Positions 52,495 through 63,037 of a DNA stretch of 64,000 nucleotides are shown here, piece by piece. How positions within the stretch are numbered: position 1 is the first letter of the stretch; each line of letters starts with the position of its first letter. Position numbers and translations under genes: made by a program. This DNA comes from Spironucleus salmonicida (taxonomy: Eukaryota > Fornicata > Diplomonadida > Hexamitidae): the NCBI GenBank assembly GCA_000497125.2, contig CM035316.1:128001-192000 (forward strand), read 5' to 3'. The notes below the pieces were generated by a model. The model did no database searches. It was given only the letters and a program-made list of their open reading frames with translations, and was not told the origin of the DNA.

Positions 52495-53931
52495 TCACTC
52501 GTCCCCCAAATCCATATCGTCCCGGTACAAATCTTCAATAAATGCCGAAGATTTTTAAAGCTGAATTCGACCCAGTAAGCCTTACTCAAAAATATCGATA
52601 GAATACCGATGTTATGCCTGTTCTGCAACACATTATATCACATCAGCTTCAAATGCTCCGATATTTATCAGAATCCGTGAAAAATCTTCAACAAATCCGC
52701 CTATAAAAGAGAATATTTAGCTCAGAAGAAGAGCTTTAACTCCGCTTTCGAACTGCTAAATCGAAATCGTTTTCCAGGCAAAGGAAACAATTCTGACGAA
52801 TGCTCGAACGCTCAAAATTGCGCGTTGAGCACCAGGAGTGTTAAGGTCGAACTTTTGTTCGAGTCTAGAGTTGTTTACTAAAAGAAGTTCATTACTAATC
52901 TGGAGAAGCGCCGTAAGAATTTGTTCAGTAAAAATTGGTTAAATCGACTAAGAATAGCATAAAAGGGAACTAATATAATCAACAGTTATAACAACTATAT
53001 TTATTGGTGTTTATGGATTTGCGAAAGCAAGCTAGAACAGCTGGCCGAATATAGAGTTTTAAAGATTTTCATTTTGTAAAAGTGGAAATATCAGGAATGG
53101 TGCATACTTCAAATTTTATATCGGCAGAACTATAGTGATAAATAGACTCATAAACTGAGTCTATAAAAACACTTCGTCTTTATTTGATAAATAGGTGATA
53201 AGAACAAACAAAAGTGAATCAATTTATTGTAAAGAATTAACTAATTTAGGCTATATTGGTATGTTATTTGATGGTTCAGATGTAGTAACATTTGAGGGTT
53301 ATTACAAGATTGACATTCCTTTTAATGATGCTGATATATCTGATTCAGTTAGTCTGTGTTCTGTAAATTCAAACTTTCGCTAATCTGCATAAATCTCAGT
53401 TTATATATCTAATAACACTAAAGAATGCATCATATTCTCTAATAGAATTAGCTCAAAACCTTAAAAAAGTTACTCAAGCTAAAATAAAAATAGATAAAAA
53501 TTATCCAAAAACTAATTTTCTTCCATCGAAAGTCTTTGAATATTTAAAAACAATGGTTATATTTACTTTCTAAGTTATTTTTTAAATCCAATTATAGCCT
53601 CATCAAAGAATTAAAACAGCTATATATAAGGAGTAAGATCAGTATCCTAGTTATTTAAAACTAACTAAATAATTGATTAAAAAATTGTATTGAGTATAAA
53701 ATCTGGTAATTTATAAAAGTATTAGAGTATAAATTATTACTAAATAAGGAGTAATTCTGTTGATATCTAAATTTTTAATATATACTTTAACTATGCCTCA
53801 TGATATTTATAGTTATTTTCTAAAGATACTTAGTAAAATTACTAACAAAAATTAGCTTTATCTGATATATTTTTAATAAAATTCTGGAACTGTTCAGGTG
53901 TTTTCATTGCTTTCTAAATAACTTGTTCCAT
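52495..53931 (-). CDS. RRN3: RRN3/TIF-IA-like RNA polymerase I initiation factor, 478 aa
   Basis: The frame runs from ATG 53931 to GAGTGA at 52495-52499; the opposite strand is also open here, but the protein signal is on this one. The middle (about residues 220-320) resembles RRN3: LQQIDSLLFVLITYL, then VLPIQNLKYAPFLIFPLL matching the LPTHAS...FFMFYLCSF helices, then LFQLAFANPQTP like the LWKKLxDPxNP segment. The end, SSAFIEDLYRDDMDL, parallels the SKKFIDPIYQxWEDM block near the RRN3 C-terminus. RRN3 bridges Pol I to the rDNA promoter factor and adjusts rRNA synthesis to growth. An extended Q/F/L-rich N-terminus replaces the animal acidic one. Codons in the 3' half are richer in G/C than the neighbours. 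Another HEAT-type protein remains possible. Confidence 0.6.
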
Positions 53932-53987
53932 TTAAAGTGGAAGAAAATAAAAATACTATATATAATATATAAATATATAATTAAATA

Positions 53988-56429
53988 TCACTGATTCTTA
54001 AAATATTATCTTAAGAACTCTTGGACCTCATCATTAATATCGCTATCAATATATTAAACAACTAATGCAAAAAATTATTTATCTGTTATACTACTAGACC
54101 AATTAAGACAATCTATCATAATTTATTTATTACCAAAATACTTATATTCTATATAAGCCCAATTCAAAATCATTTAAACTGTACTTGAAAAAAGCACCTT
54201 TTTAATATCATCATCTGACTATAAAATATCATAAACCTTATGGTTAATTTAGCTTAGATCTTTTGAATTAAATAGGGATTTAATAACAGTTTTCGGAATA
54301 ATACTTTAACTCATTATACTGTTAATAATTTACATGTCACCACCTAATGAGATTAATGCTTACACAGGAAAAGTAAACTAATGATCTTTTTAAATAACTG
54401 AAACTTAGCTTGACACGCAACAAACACCGGTAGAAATAGCAATATAACCCTAATATTTTTATTGAGTTTAAATTTACCATACAATAGATTAATCCTTAAT
54501 ATAATAAACATTAGTCTATGTAATTGCATAGAAATCATCAATTGAGTCTAATTATACCTCATTAATCTAAAGTTCGTTCGTAAGTTCGTTCTGGATAGCA
54601 ATACCTAGAACTGCAGAATCAAGCAAAATAGGGTTAGAAATTAAGTGTAATGGCGATTAATCTAAAAAATAAAGTAGCCCATTAGCAGTTCCTAAAATAA
54701 GGGACTTTGACGAAATTATTGCAACTGATGGTTAACCACCAACAATAATAAACTCTTAGCCTAATTTTACAATGTAAGATGAATCATCTGTTTATTATAA
54801 TAATTTAGTAAATTCTATTGTTTTCTCATTTTTAAGCTAAAGTGAAGTTGGACAATTTATTTCTTAAGGCGATATGTATTGAACAATCTATTGAACAATC
54901 TACTGTTAAGGTTATTGTTGCTACTTTTATTAAGATAATTATTATGTGCCAGTTAATTTTGCAACAGATTTTGCTAATTAACCTGATGTAAGGCTAGTTT
55001 AATTTGTTACATCTTCATATTCATCTTCTTTTGGTGCATAAGTAGGATCGATAAGTCTTTTAACTACCTCATCATTTAATAATTGCATAGCTTAAAATAT
55101 ACTTGTCTATGTATCTTCATCACAAGATACATGAGAATCTTCATCAATTTGAACAATCTCATAATTATAATTACTAAATTCTGCAACTTATTCATTATTT
55201 ATTGTCGCTTCTTCGACAACATTAACTTATGTTAATAATATTTACTAGAATGATAATAAATCTACTTAAATAATAGATAAAAGACTATAATTTTATTTTG
55301 CAAACAATAATCTCTTTAATTCTTCATCTTGATATGGTACATCTGTTTCACCTAATAAAGAAATTTGGCAGAATCTATTAATTTTTTAGCTAACTGGATT
55401 CTCTTCTGAATCTAAAGTAAAAATTTCTATCATTTCTTGATCTTAATTTGTAGTAACGCCAAATTTGATTTATTTGATAGCCATTTTTGTATTCACTGAA
55501 AAAATTCTATGATCTGATAATCTGCAGGTACCAAATGTAATATTAAAATATCCAAAACTATCTGCAAATGCTACCAATTCATGAAAATCTTCTCCATTTT
55601 TAAACATAAATGGAGAAATATTCATTGCAATAGGAACTCCAAAACTAGAAATTGAATAATTAATAAAAGGTGATTCAGTAACATCTAAACATGCAACACA
55701 AGGCATATATTTCCCTTATAACTCTGGTTATTAAACAGAACATTAATATCTACCAAAACTAGAATAAATAACTATTTTTTCCATATTTATAACAATTTCG
55801 TTAGATTTGATTAAATTATGCTATAAATTAATATCCAAGTTATCAATACTTGCACAAAAATCTCCTATATAATCCTTTTCTTTAATATATTCTAATCCCA
55901 TACGTGTTGCTTTGAAAAATAATAACTTTATCTAACTATCTTAGTTTTCATCATCATTAAAAATTTAAGTTAAGCCAACATAAATATCATCTTCTACATG
56001 ACATATAGATTTAAGAGGTTGTGTAGCAAGTTTACTGCCTATCTCTAAACCATCTTCATTAATTCGAATTATAGCTAAGAACATGTCAAAGCTTACTAAT
56101 ATAAATCTACCAAAAGGGCAAACAGTAGCAGAATGTAAGAATGATGCACCGATCAAATTCTAATCCACAACTAACTTTTATTTTTCATTTATAATGCTAA
56201 AAATAGAGTCATCTGAAATAACAAACTATGATTATCCTTAACCAATAATTTTAAACGAAGTTGAGTTTGACTAAATAGAACATTATTTTCTTTCTAACTA
56301 AGTAAGTTGTTAATCATATTACTCTAAATATAGTTTATGAGATACATCACGCTACTTTTCAATATTTCTTACATCTCCAAAATATCTGGTTAATAAAATT
56401 AGGTTTTAATCATACCATGTATGAGCCAT
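53988..56429 (-). CDS. Hypothetical protein, beta-propeller-like N-terminal half, 813 aa
   Basis: The frame is continuous from ATG 56429 to CAGTGA at 53988-53992. The first 400 residues are rich in beta-like alternating patterns with short conserved-looking turns (ATVCPFGRFILVSFDMFLAI, KSICHVEDDIYVGLT, VAFADSFGYFNITFG), as in a degenerate WD/beta-propeller; the middle is acidic, then Q-rich (about residues 500-530); the last 110 residues are helical. The layout propeller, linker, helical tail is seen in nucleoporins and coat or IFT proteins, but no family-specific motif is recognised. No TM helix. It precedes the tRNA-Gln gene and lies in the same orientation as RRN3 downstream, 56 nt away. 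Confidence 0.75.
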
Positions 56430-56544
56430 TAGCTGGTTTCTAACTTTAAACTTTTTCGTCTGTTAACCTAAATCTACCTCATAAAGTTTAGGTAAAAGAT
56501 GTTTGCATTACATTTTGAGCGAAACGGAAAGTGATTCTATTCTT

Positions 56545-56550
56545 AAAAAA
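56545..56550 (-). terminator. RNA polymerase III terminator of tRNA-Gln
   Basis: A run of six T on the minus strand begins 2 nt after the mature tRNA 3' end (plus-strand A6 at 56545-56550), the standard Pol III stop signal. Confidence 0.85.
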
Positions 56551-56551
56551 T

Positions 56552-56623
56552 GGTTCTACCGAGACTCGAACTCGGGTCACCGGATTCAAAGTCCGAGATG
56601 CTAACCGATTACACCATAGAACC
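56552..56623 (-). tRNA. tRNA-Gln (anticodon UUG)
   Basis: A 72-nt cloverleaf is readable on the minus strand. Acceptor stem GGTTCTA pairs with TAGAACC; the D arm contains the TGGTGTAATCGGTTAGCA box A typical of eukaryotic tRNA-Gln; anticodon stem TCGGA/TCCGG encloses loop CTTTGAA, anticodon TTG; the T arm has GAGTTCGAGTCTC (box B). No intron. It decodes CAA and cannot read the reassigned TAA/TAG codons, which need tRNA-Gln with UUA and CUA anticodons, not present in this window. It sits between alpha-tubulin and the 813-residue gene. Confidence 0.97.
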
Positions 56624-56774
56624 ATGATAAAATATAGTAATGCTTATGTGAAACTTTTCAAATTCGTTAGTCTATGACTACTAGAAATAATACGTGCTCA
56701 TAAATAGTAACAGCTGTCTAAGGAGATTAACATTAAATATATAAATGATAGCATAAATAAAAAGAAGTGATCGA

Positions 56775-58133
56775 TCAGTAGTCTTCTTCACCACCTTCGC
56801 CTTCACCGTCAGCAACGGTATCCTGGCCGATTTCTTCATAATCCTTCTCGAGAGATGCGAGATCTTCACGGGCTTCAGAGAATTCACCTTCTTCCATACC
56901 TTCACCAACATACCAATGTACGAAAGCACGCTTTGCATACATGAGGTCAAAGTTATGATCCGTTCTGGACCAGACTTCGGCAATAGCAGTAGAGTTGGAG
57001 ATCATGAGGACAGCACGCTGAACCTTGGCAAGATCACCACCAGGGATAACGGTGGGTGGCTGATAGTTGATACCAACCTTGAAACCAGTAGGGCACCAGT
57101 CAACAAACTGGATGGTACGCTTGGTCTTGATGACGGCAATAGCAGCGTTGACATCCTTGGGAACGACGTCACCTCTGTACATCATGCAGCATGCCATGTA
57201 CTTACCATGTCTGGGATCGCACTTAACCATCATGTTTGCGGGCTCGAAAACAGAGTTGGTGATTTCAGCAACGGTGAGCTTCTCGTGATAAGCCTTCTCG
57301 GAAGAAACGAGGGGAGCATAAGAGCAGAATGGGAAATGGACACGAGGATAAGGTACTAAGTTGGTCTAGAACTCAGTAAGATCAACGTTGAGGGCACCGT
57401 CAAAACGGAGAGAAGCAGTCATACCAGAGATCATCTGGGCAACGATTCTGTTGATGTTGGTATAGGTGCAACGCTCGATGTCGAGGTTACGATGGCAGAT
57501 ATCATACATGGCTTCGTTATCAATCATGAAGGCACAGTCGGAGTGTTCAAGCATGCAATGGGCAGCGAGAACAGTGTTGTAAGGTTCAACTACTGAGACG
57601 GCAATGGAGAGAGAAGGATAAATGACGAACTCGAGCTTGGTTTTGCGACCATAATCAACAGAGAGTCTCTCTAAGATGAGAGAGCCGAGACCAGAACCAG
57701 TACCACCACCGAAAGAGTGGTGGAGCATGAAGCCCTGGAGACCGGAACAGTCGTCAGCGAGCTTTCTGAGTCTGTCGAGGACGAGGTCGACGACTTCCTT
57801 ACCAACGGTGTAGTGACCACGGGCATAGTTGTTAGCTGCGTCTTCCTTACCGGAGATGAGCTACTCAGGGTGATAGATCTGTCTATAAGCACCGGCACGA
57901 ACTTCGTCTACGACGGTGGGCTCGAGATCGATGTAAACGCAACGGGGTACGTGCTTACCAGCACCAGTCTCAGAGAAGAAGGTGTTGAAAGAGTCTTCGG
58001 CGACACCGATGGACTTGTCAGAAGGCATCTAGCCGTCCTGGTGGATACCGTGTTCAAGGCAGAAGAGTTCCCAGCAGGAGTTACCCATTTGGACACCAGC
58101 TTAACCGCAGTGGAGATTGATTACTTCCCTCAT
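56775..58133 (-). CDS. TUBA: Alpha-tubulin
   Basis: The 452-residue product starts [15 protein letters not shown], keeps the acetylatable lysine in PSDKSIG (K40), the GGGTGSG nucleotide loop, [16 protein letters not shown], and ends GGEEDY with the C-terminal Tyr removed and restored in the tyrosination cycle. GTPase-contact Glu ([10 protein letters not shown]) is present, typical of alpha- rather than beta-tubulin. Gln11, Gln35, Gln91 and Gln256, nearly invariant in eukaryotes, are TAA, TAG, TAG and TAG, fixing the genetic code; TGA 56775-56777 is the stop. Codons are strongly G/C-enriched relative to the genome around it, indicating high expression. No introns. The upstream DNA holds a short palindrome and a GC-rich hairpin island. 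Confidence 0.99.
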
Positions 58134-58156
58134 TGAAGGAAGGGAATTTTTGGATT

Positions 58157-58176
58157 TTGCGCCTAAATTTGCGCAA
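58157..58176. promoter_or_regulatory. Short palindrome upstream of alpha-tubulin
   Basis: TTGCGC (58157-58162) and GCGCAA (58171-58176) are complementary with an 8-nt loop, 24 nt upstream of the tubulin ATG. The position suits a promoter or 5' UTR element, and the GCGC core stands out in this AT-rich DNA. A regulatory role is inferred from position only. Confidence 0.35.
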
Positions 58177-58258
58177 CGGGAAGTAGGAATACTATACGAT
58201 AATACTAATTATTTTGTATTAAAAATCTAGAAAAACTTCAGTATTATATCGAATATAA

Positions 58259-58334
58259 ACAGGGGCAAGCCAAAACTCAAGTCAAACCCCACTCCACTAA
58301 GAAAGTGCGGATTTTCCGACCAGGCTAGAGCCTT
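58259..58334. other. GC-rich island with two tandem small hairpins
   Basis: About 75 nt of markedly higher G+C within very AT-rich DNA. Two adjoining stem-loops are visible on either strand: CACT (58295-58298) with AGTG (58304-58307), and CGGA (58308-58311) with TCCG (58315-58318). Flanking GGGG (58262-58265) and CCCC (58287-58290) could pair. No tRNA, 5S rRNA, RNase P or SRP signature was recognised and no open frame explains it. It may be a small structured RNA or part of the tubulin promoter. Confidence 0.35.
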
Positions 58335-58336
58335 AA

Positions 58337-61012
58337 TATACTATTAATAATCCACTGCAATAATATTTATAACTAGTGAATATTTATATAACTATTATGT
58401 AAAGGTGCTATAAAATGAATAAATACATTCAAAAATAAAAGAATTGTAGGTATATACTAACTGCAAATTCCATATTTGCTCAATACTAATTTTGTTATTC
58501 AGAATTAACAGATAATACTAATCATTTAAAATCATAATATAATTAAAATAATATTAAATTTATTATTCACAACCTTTTTAGTATAATAGCAAGCATAATA
58601 TAATTACTGTAATATGGCATATTGTAGTGAATGAATCATTACAAGTTATTATTAATATAACAACTAGTATAATAACTTTAATAAAATTTAATTATTTTTG
58701 CAAACTTAATATTTTTTCATAAATGCACTATAATTGTACTTGTGCAAACTATTATATATTAAATTTATATAATATTATGAATGTATTTAAATGCATCAAA
58801 TCTCTCAGATTTAACAATTATTAACCAAATATTATTAATCTTAGATAGACTAATAAATTAACATTATTATCATGAATAGTCTATATTCTTTAGTTACTTT
58901 TTCTTAGTTAAATTATGTAAATACCTAGATTATTCATAATATGCATACAACGGTAATTTTATTAAGTTTATAGTAGAATAAAAATTCTTCAATTTTTGTA
59001 TCATTTTATTTTAATTTATTCGATGATTTAAAACTTAACCAGAGCTTTAATTAAAATATTTTATATAACTTTACATAAGTATCAAATTTGTTTTCTTTCA
59101 CAAAATTTAATAATTGCTTGAATTATTTTATAAACGTAATAAAGTATTTACTATTTCATAGCTAAGTTTTACATGTAAAATACCAAATATACACATAAAT
59201 TATATTATACATATTTTAAAATATATATAAGATTTTCAAAATCTTTATAAGGATTTCAATCCTGTGTGGCATATGTATTTGAATATTTTATTTGATAGAA
59301 TACGTTTAAAGCTTCTAATATTTTATATTTTATTTATATTATCTATAAACACAAAATTAATTTTACTAGTATAAGACAATTGTACTAATGAAATTCTAGT
59401 GCTTCATTGGTTATTATTCTAAATTTGTGTAATAAAAATGATATTTGTGAAACGAATTTATTTTTATTGCAATATACGCTAATTTTCTCTTTATTATATG
59501 GTTCAAATTAAACTAATGATAGCGCTTATTATTTATTTAGTATTATAATTAAATATTTATATGCTTTAATTATTATATTAAGTATTTTAGCATACTAGTT
59601 AATATAATAAATAATTATATATTATACATAAAAGTAAACCATCAAGTGTTTATATGAAAATATATGATAAATAATATATGCAGAGTATATTATGTGAATA
59701 ATACTATTATTAACTATCACATACAGAAATAATTAATTGTATTGATAAGGATTTAAGTTTACTCATCCTAAGAAAACTTTACTAACCATAACACGTTAGT
59801 ACTTATTTGATTACTAATAATTATAATATTAAACTATTACATACATTTTTAACTTTGAATTATAATATTTTATAGAAAAATTAATAATTGCATTTATTAA
59901 TGAGATATTCTTTTAAAATTTTTAACTGATAAATTAAGTTATAATTGATAATTCAAAAATATTTACATAGATTTAGGTACTTGAGATGAATATGATTTAC
60001 ATCAATTCTACTGATAGTTTAGTTGCATATTATATAAACCAGCGTAATTTATACACTTTATTTCCATGTAAAATTATGTAAGATGTAATGCTTTTGAATT
60101 TGATAAGCGATAATTTGTTAACCATATAAACTCGCTATTTACATTATATTTACATTAAGATATTTAAGTTTTAGATATAAAATATTATTAGTTTCTTAAA
60201 ATAAACCCGAATAGTTCAAAAATTATGTAGCTTATATAGACTCATAAAATTAATTACTTTTTAAATTTAGGTGTATTACATTAGTTTCACCAAATATATA
60301 TATATATATATATAATTTATAATTTATAAATGTAAGAGTAGTGGCTATCTTATCTTTACCTTTCTATAAATATACACATTTAAACATTCAATAAACTTAA
60401 AATTCACCATTTCTAGAATGATATTGATTAAAATAATTTAATATAATCATCTTAAAATATTCTAATATTAGGGATACAAACGTTTTTATATATATTTCAC
60501 TTTATTATAACGTATTCAGAGTTACTAAATAAAAACATACTTTCATTATATTAAATTATTTACATATAATATAAAATATAAATATTACTAAACACTTAAT
60601 ACATATGTAATCATTTATTGTAAGTTAACTTCGTATGTTGAGGATAAATTTATTCTGACCTTTAATTTTATTTAATAAACTAATATAGTTGGATTGCGTA
60701 TATTATATTCTGCTATTGATCGAAAGTAATTAAATAATAATACTAATGGTCTATATAAATTAGTAAAACTAGTAAGTATATTTTGTTAAATTATTTATTA
60801 ATATTAAATTATTATATGTTTTATAATTATCTTAACTCATCTCGGTAAAAATAGGATATAGCGATATAATTTAGTATAATATGAAAAAAATATTATTTAT
60901 AGCTTGAATTTATATTATTATACATTTTAATTGATGTATACACCATTAGTAAAAGTATACAAAGAGTAATTAATATAATGTATACAGGTTGATCAGGATA
61001 CGATAATTAATA
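58337..61012. other. Very AT-rich intergenic region, no recognisable gene
   Basis: About 2.7 kb of DNA with very low G+C. I found no frame with protein-like composition or motif on either strand, no tRNA and no long repeats apart from a TA microsatellite at 60294-60314. It separates alpha-tubulin from the cysteine-rich gene and contrasts with the tightly packed rest of the window. Confidence 0.55.
60294..60314. repeat. (AT)n microsatellite
   Basis: Twenty-one nucleotides of perfect alternating A and T within the AT-rich intergenic region. Confidence 0.9.
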
Positions 61013-63037
61013 ATGATTTGTAATATAGCTAACTGTTAGATTTGCGCTACTACTAGTACCTGTTCAAAATGTGAAAGGTAATATGTTATATCATCTGATA
61101 GCACTTAATGCCTTAGAAGATCATTATGTACATCCTGCTGGAAAGTTGGTAGAGTATGCTCTCCAAATGGTGATGAAATATGCCTCCAATGTGAAGGACG
61201 TGTTAACTTTAAAGGAACAATATGTCTTTAGACAAATATATGTGATACTTGTACATAAGGCTAAATTTGTACTGAAAATAAAGATGAAACTGCATTATTA
61301 TGTGAAACATGTGGTAAAAATTAAATTTCTAATGCAAAAAAAACTGTCTGCCTGAATACATAAAATTGTAAGAAATGCGGATCGTTTCAAGCATGCGTAG
61401 AAGTGCCTTAGTCCTTATCGTTAGCTTGCGTTAATTGCCCAGATAACATGCCTTCAACGAAAGATAAGCTTGGGTGCTTAAATGCCAAATTATGCGCTGG
61501 CTGTGCCATGTAAAATTCTATTTGTACAATATCTGACTGTGTGAAGTGTCTTGAGGGGTAAGTAGCTAGTAATACTGGTGTTACCTGTGAGATTAGCGAG
61601 CAGTGTACCAAAATATCACCCGTATGTGTTTCCTGCTCAAACAATACCTGTTTGCAATGTGATGTTGGAAGCTAGCTCGCCAATGGTCAGTGTATTGCTA
61701 GTGATTCTTGTTCAGCGAAAGAAAACTGTATCTAGTGCTCAGCTTCCAACCCAGCTAATTGCATAGTATGCAAACTGTCTTTCCGATCCCGCTTCGGAAC
61801 TTGTTTTCCTGCAGAATGTTCTAGCGACTAAGATTGTATTAAAACTAACGGCGAGTGTGCATTTACGGTGTCTGGTGCTAAATTTGCTTGTTCCTGCTCT
61901 TTCAGCTAATAAATAAGTTCAACCTCGATCTGCCTTAACACACTGATATGCCAGTCTTGTTTCGATAAATAACAGGTTTGTAGCCAAAATAATGAGGGAA
62001 ACGAATTAGGCTGTACTTAATGCCAGCCTGGATCATCATACTTCAACAAAAAATGTGTTCCAAATAATTGTGGAAGTTGCTCTGGAAATGCGATTTGTGA
62101 ACTTGTAGATTTTAAAACATTCGAGTGTGTACCATGTTAAATAGGGTAACTTGTGAGCAGTGATAGGACAAAATGCCTAGAAAACGCATGCCTAACAAAC
62201 TGTAAGGCTATCAGTACTGACTATGAGTGTGTTGAAGAGTTTGGGTCCTTCGCATGCGACTGTAAAATCGGATTCCGATATTCTAGGTAACAATAACGGT
62301 GTTTATAATCGACTTGCTAAGAATGCCAGAATATCAACTCCACGCTATGCATTTTGAAGTAGAATAACACGTTTGGTTGTATTTGTGCTGATCAAAAAAT
62401 GTTGTTTAGAGATAGTAAATGTATACCAAACTGCGAGATTATTAATGGAGTAAGCGCATTTTGCAATGAATAAGGCGTGTGTGGGTTAAATGGATAGTGT
62501 GTTTGTAATAATAATCTCAATACTGAATAGAACTGCGCATCATGCGTAGAGGGGGCTTTTATTTTGGACGAAAAATGTATATCTCCGAGTTGTGGAACGT
62601 AGAGTCACTGTAATGGAAGGGGCATTTGTGAAAAAGGTTTTTGCCGATGCCACTTTGGTTACATTGGCAGCGATTGCCAGCAATGCATACCGGGATTCAT
62701 AGAGGTAGCTGGTGTTTGCGGCAGTCCAAGCTGCCAGATGGAAATAGGTTAATGCTCTGGAATGGGAAAGTGTTAGAATAGCATTTGCTAGTGTTTGAAG
62801 CAAAACCATGGGGTGGATTGTGAAGAATGCCATGAAGGGTTTATCAAAGCAATTGACGGAACCGTCGTTCATTGCATAAATCTTAAGAATGCAGTAATTG
62901 GAACTGGAGATATATTAAGTATCCTCTTTGGCCTGGTACTTGCAGCTATAATAGTAGTATTTGGAGTTTTTTGGTTTAAAAAATGTAACCGCAGTAAGCG
63001 CTAGGATATGGTAGATAATAGGAACATATTTATCTGA
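61013..63037 (+). CDS. Cysteine-rich membrane protein (diplomonad CRMP/VSP-like), 674 aa
   Basis: ATG 61013 is the first ATG after an in-frame TGA; no N-terminal signal peptide is obvious (the protein opens MICNIANCQIC). About 630 residues follow with dense CxxC and CxC motifs (SKCERQYV, CKKCGSF, CLQCDVG, CIQCSAS), and EGF-like modules near the end (CNGRGICEKGFCRCHFGYIG, CSGMGKCQNSICQC). Then comes a TM helix (about residues 634-655, ILSILFGLVLAAIIVVFGVF) and a 19-residue basic cytoplasmic tail starting KKCNRSKR. This architecture is that of surface cysteine-rich membrane proteins of diplomonads and of Giardia variant-specific and high-cysteine proteins. Gln codons TAA/TAG occur between the Cys clusters. 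G+C is higher than in the flanks. It is isolated in AT-rich DNA, in contrast to other genes here. Stop TGA 63035-63037. Confidence 0.9.

Noticed and set aside
52483-53187. Same-frame continuation of the MIB gene past two TGA codons, 168 open codons at the end
   Set aside because: The minus strand carries one long frame (52495-53931) with RRN3-like features; the plus reading has no ATG in its last 168 codons.
60294-60314. TA repeat as a possible origin or telomere-related element
   Set aside because: A plain dinucleotide microsatellite; no telomeric repeat units or origin-like features nearby.
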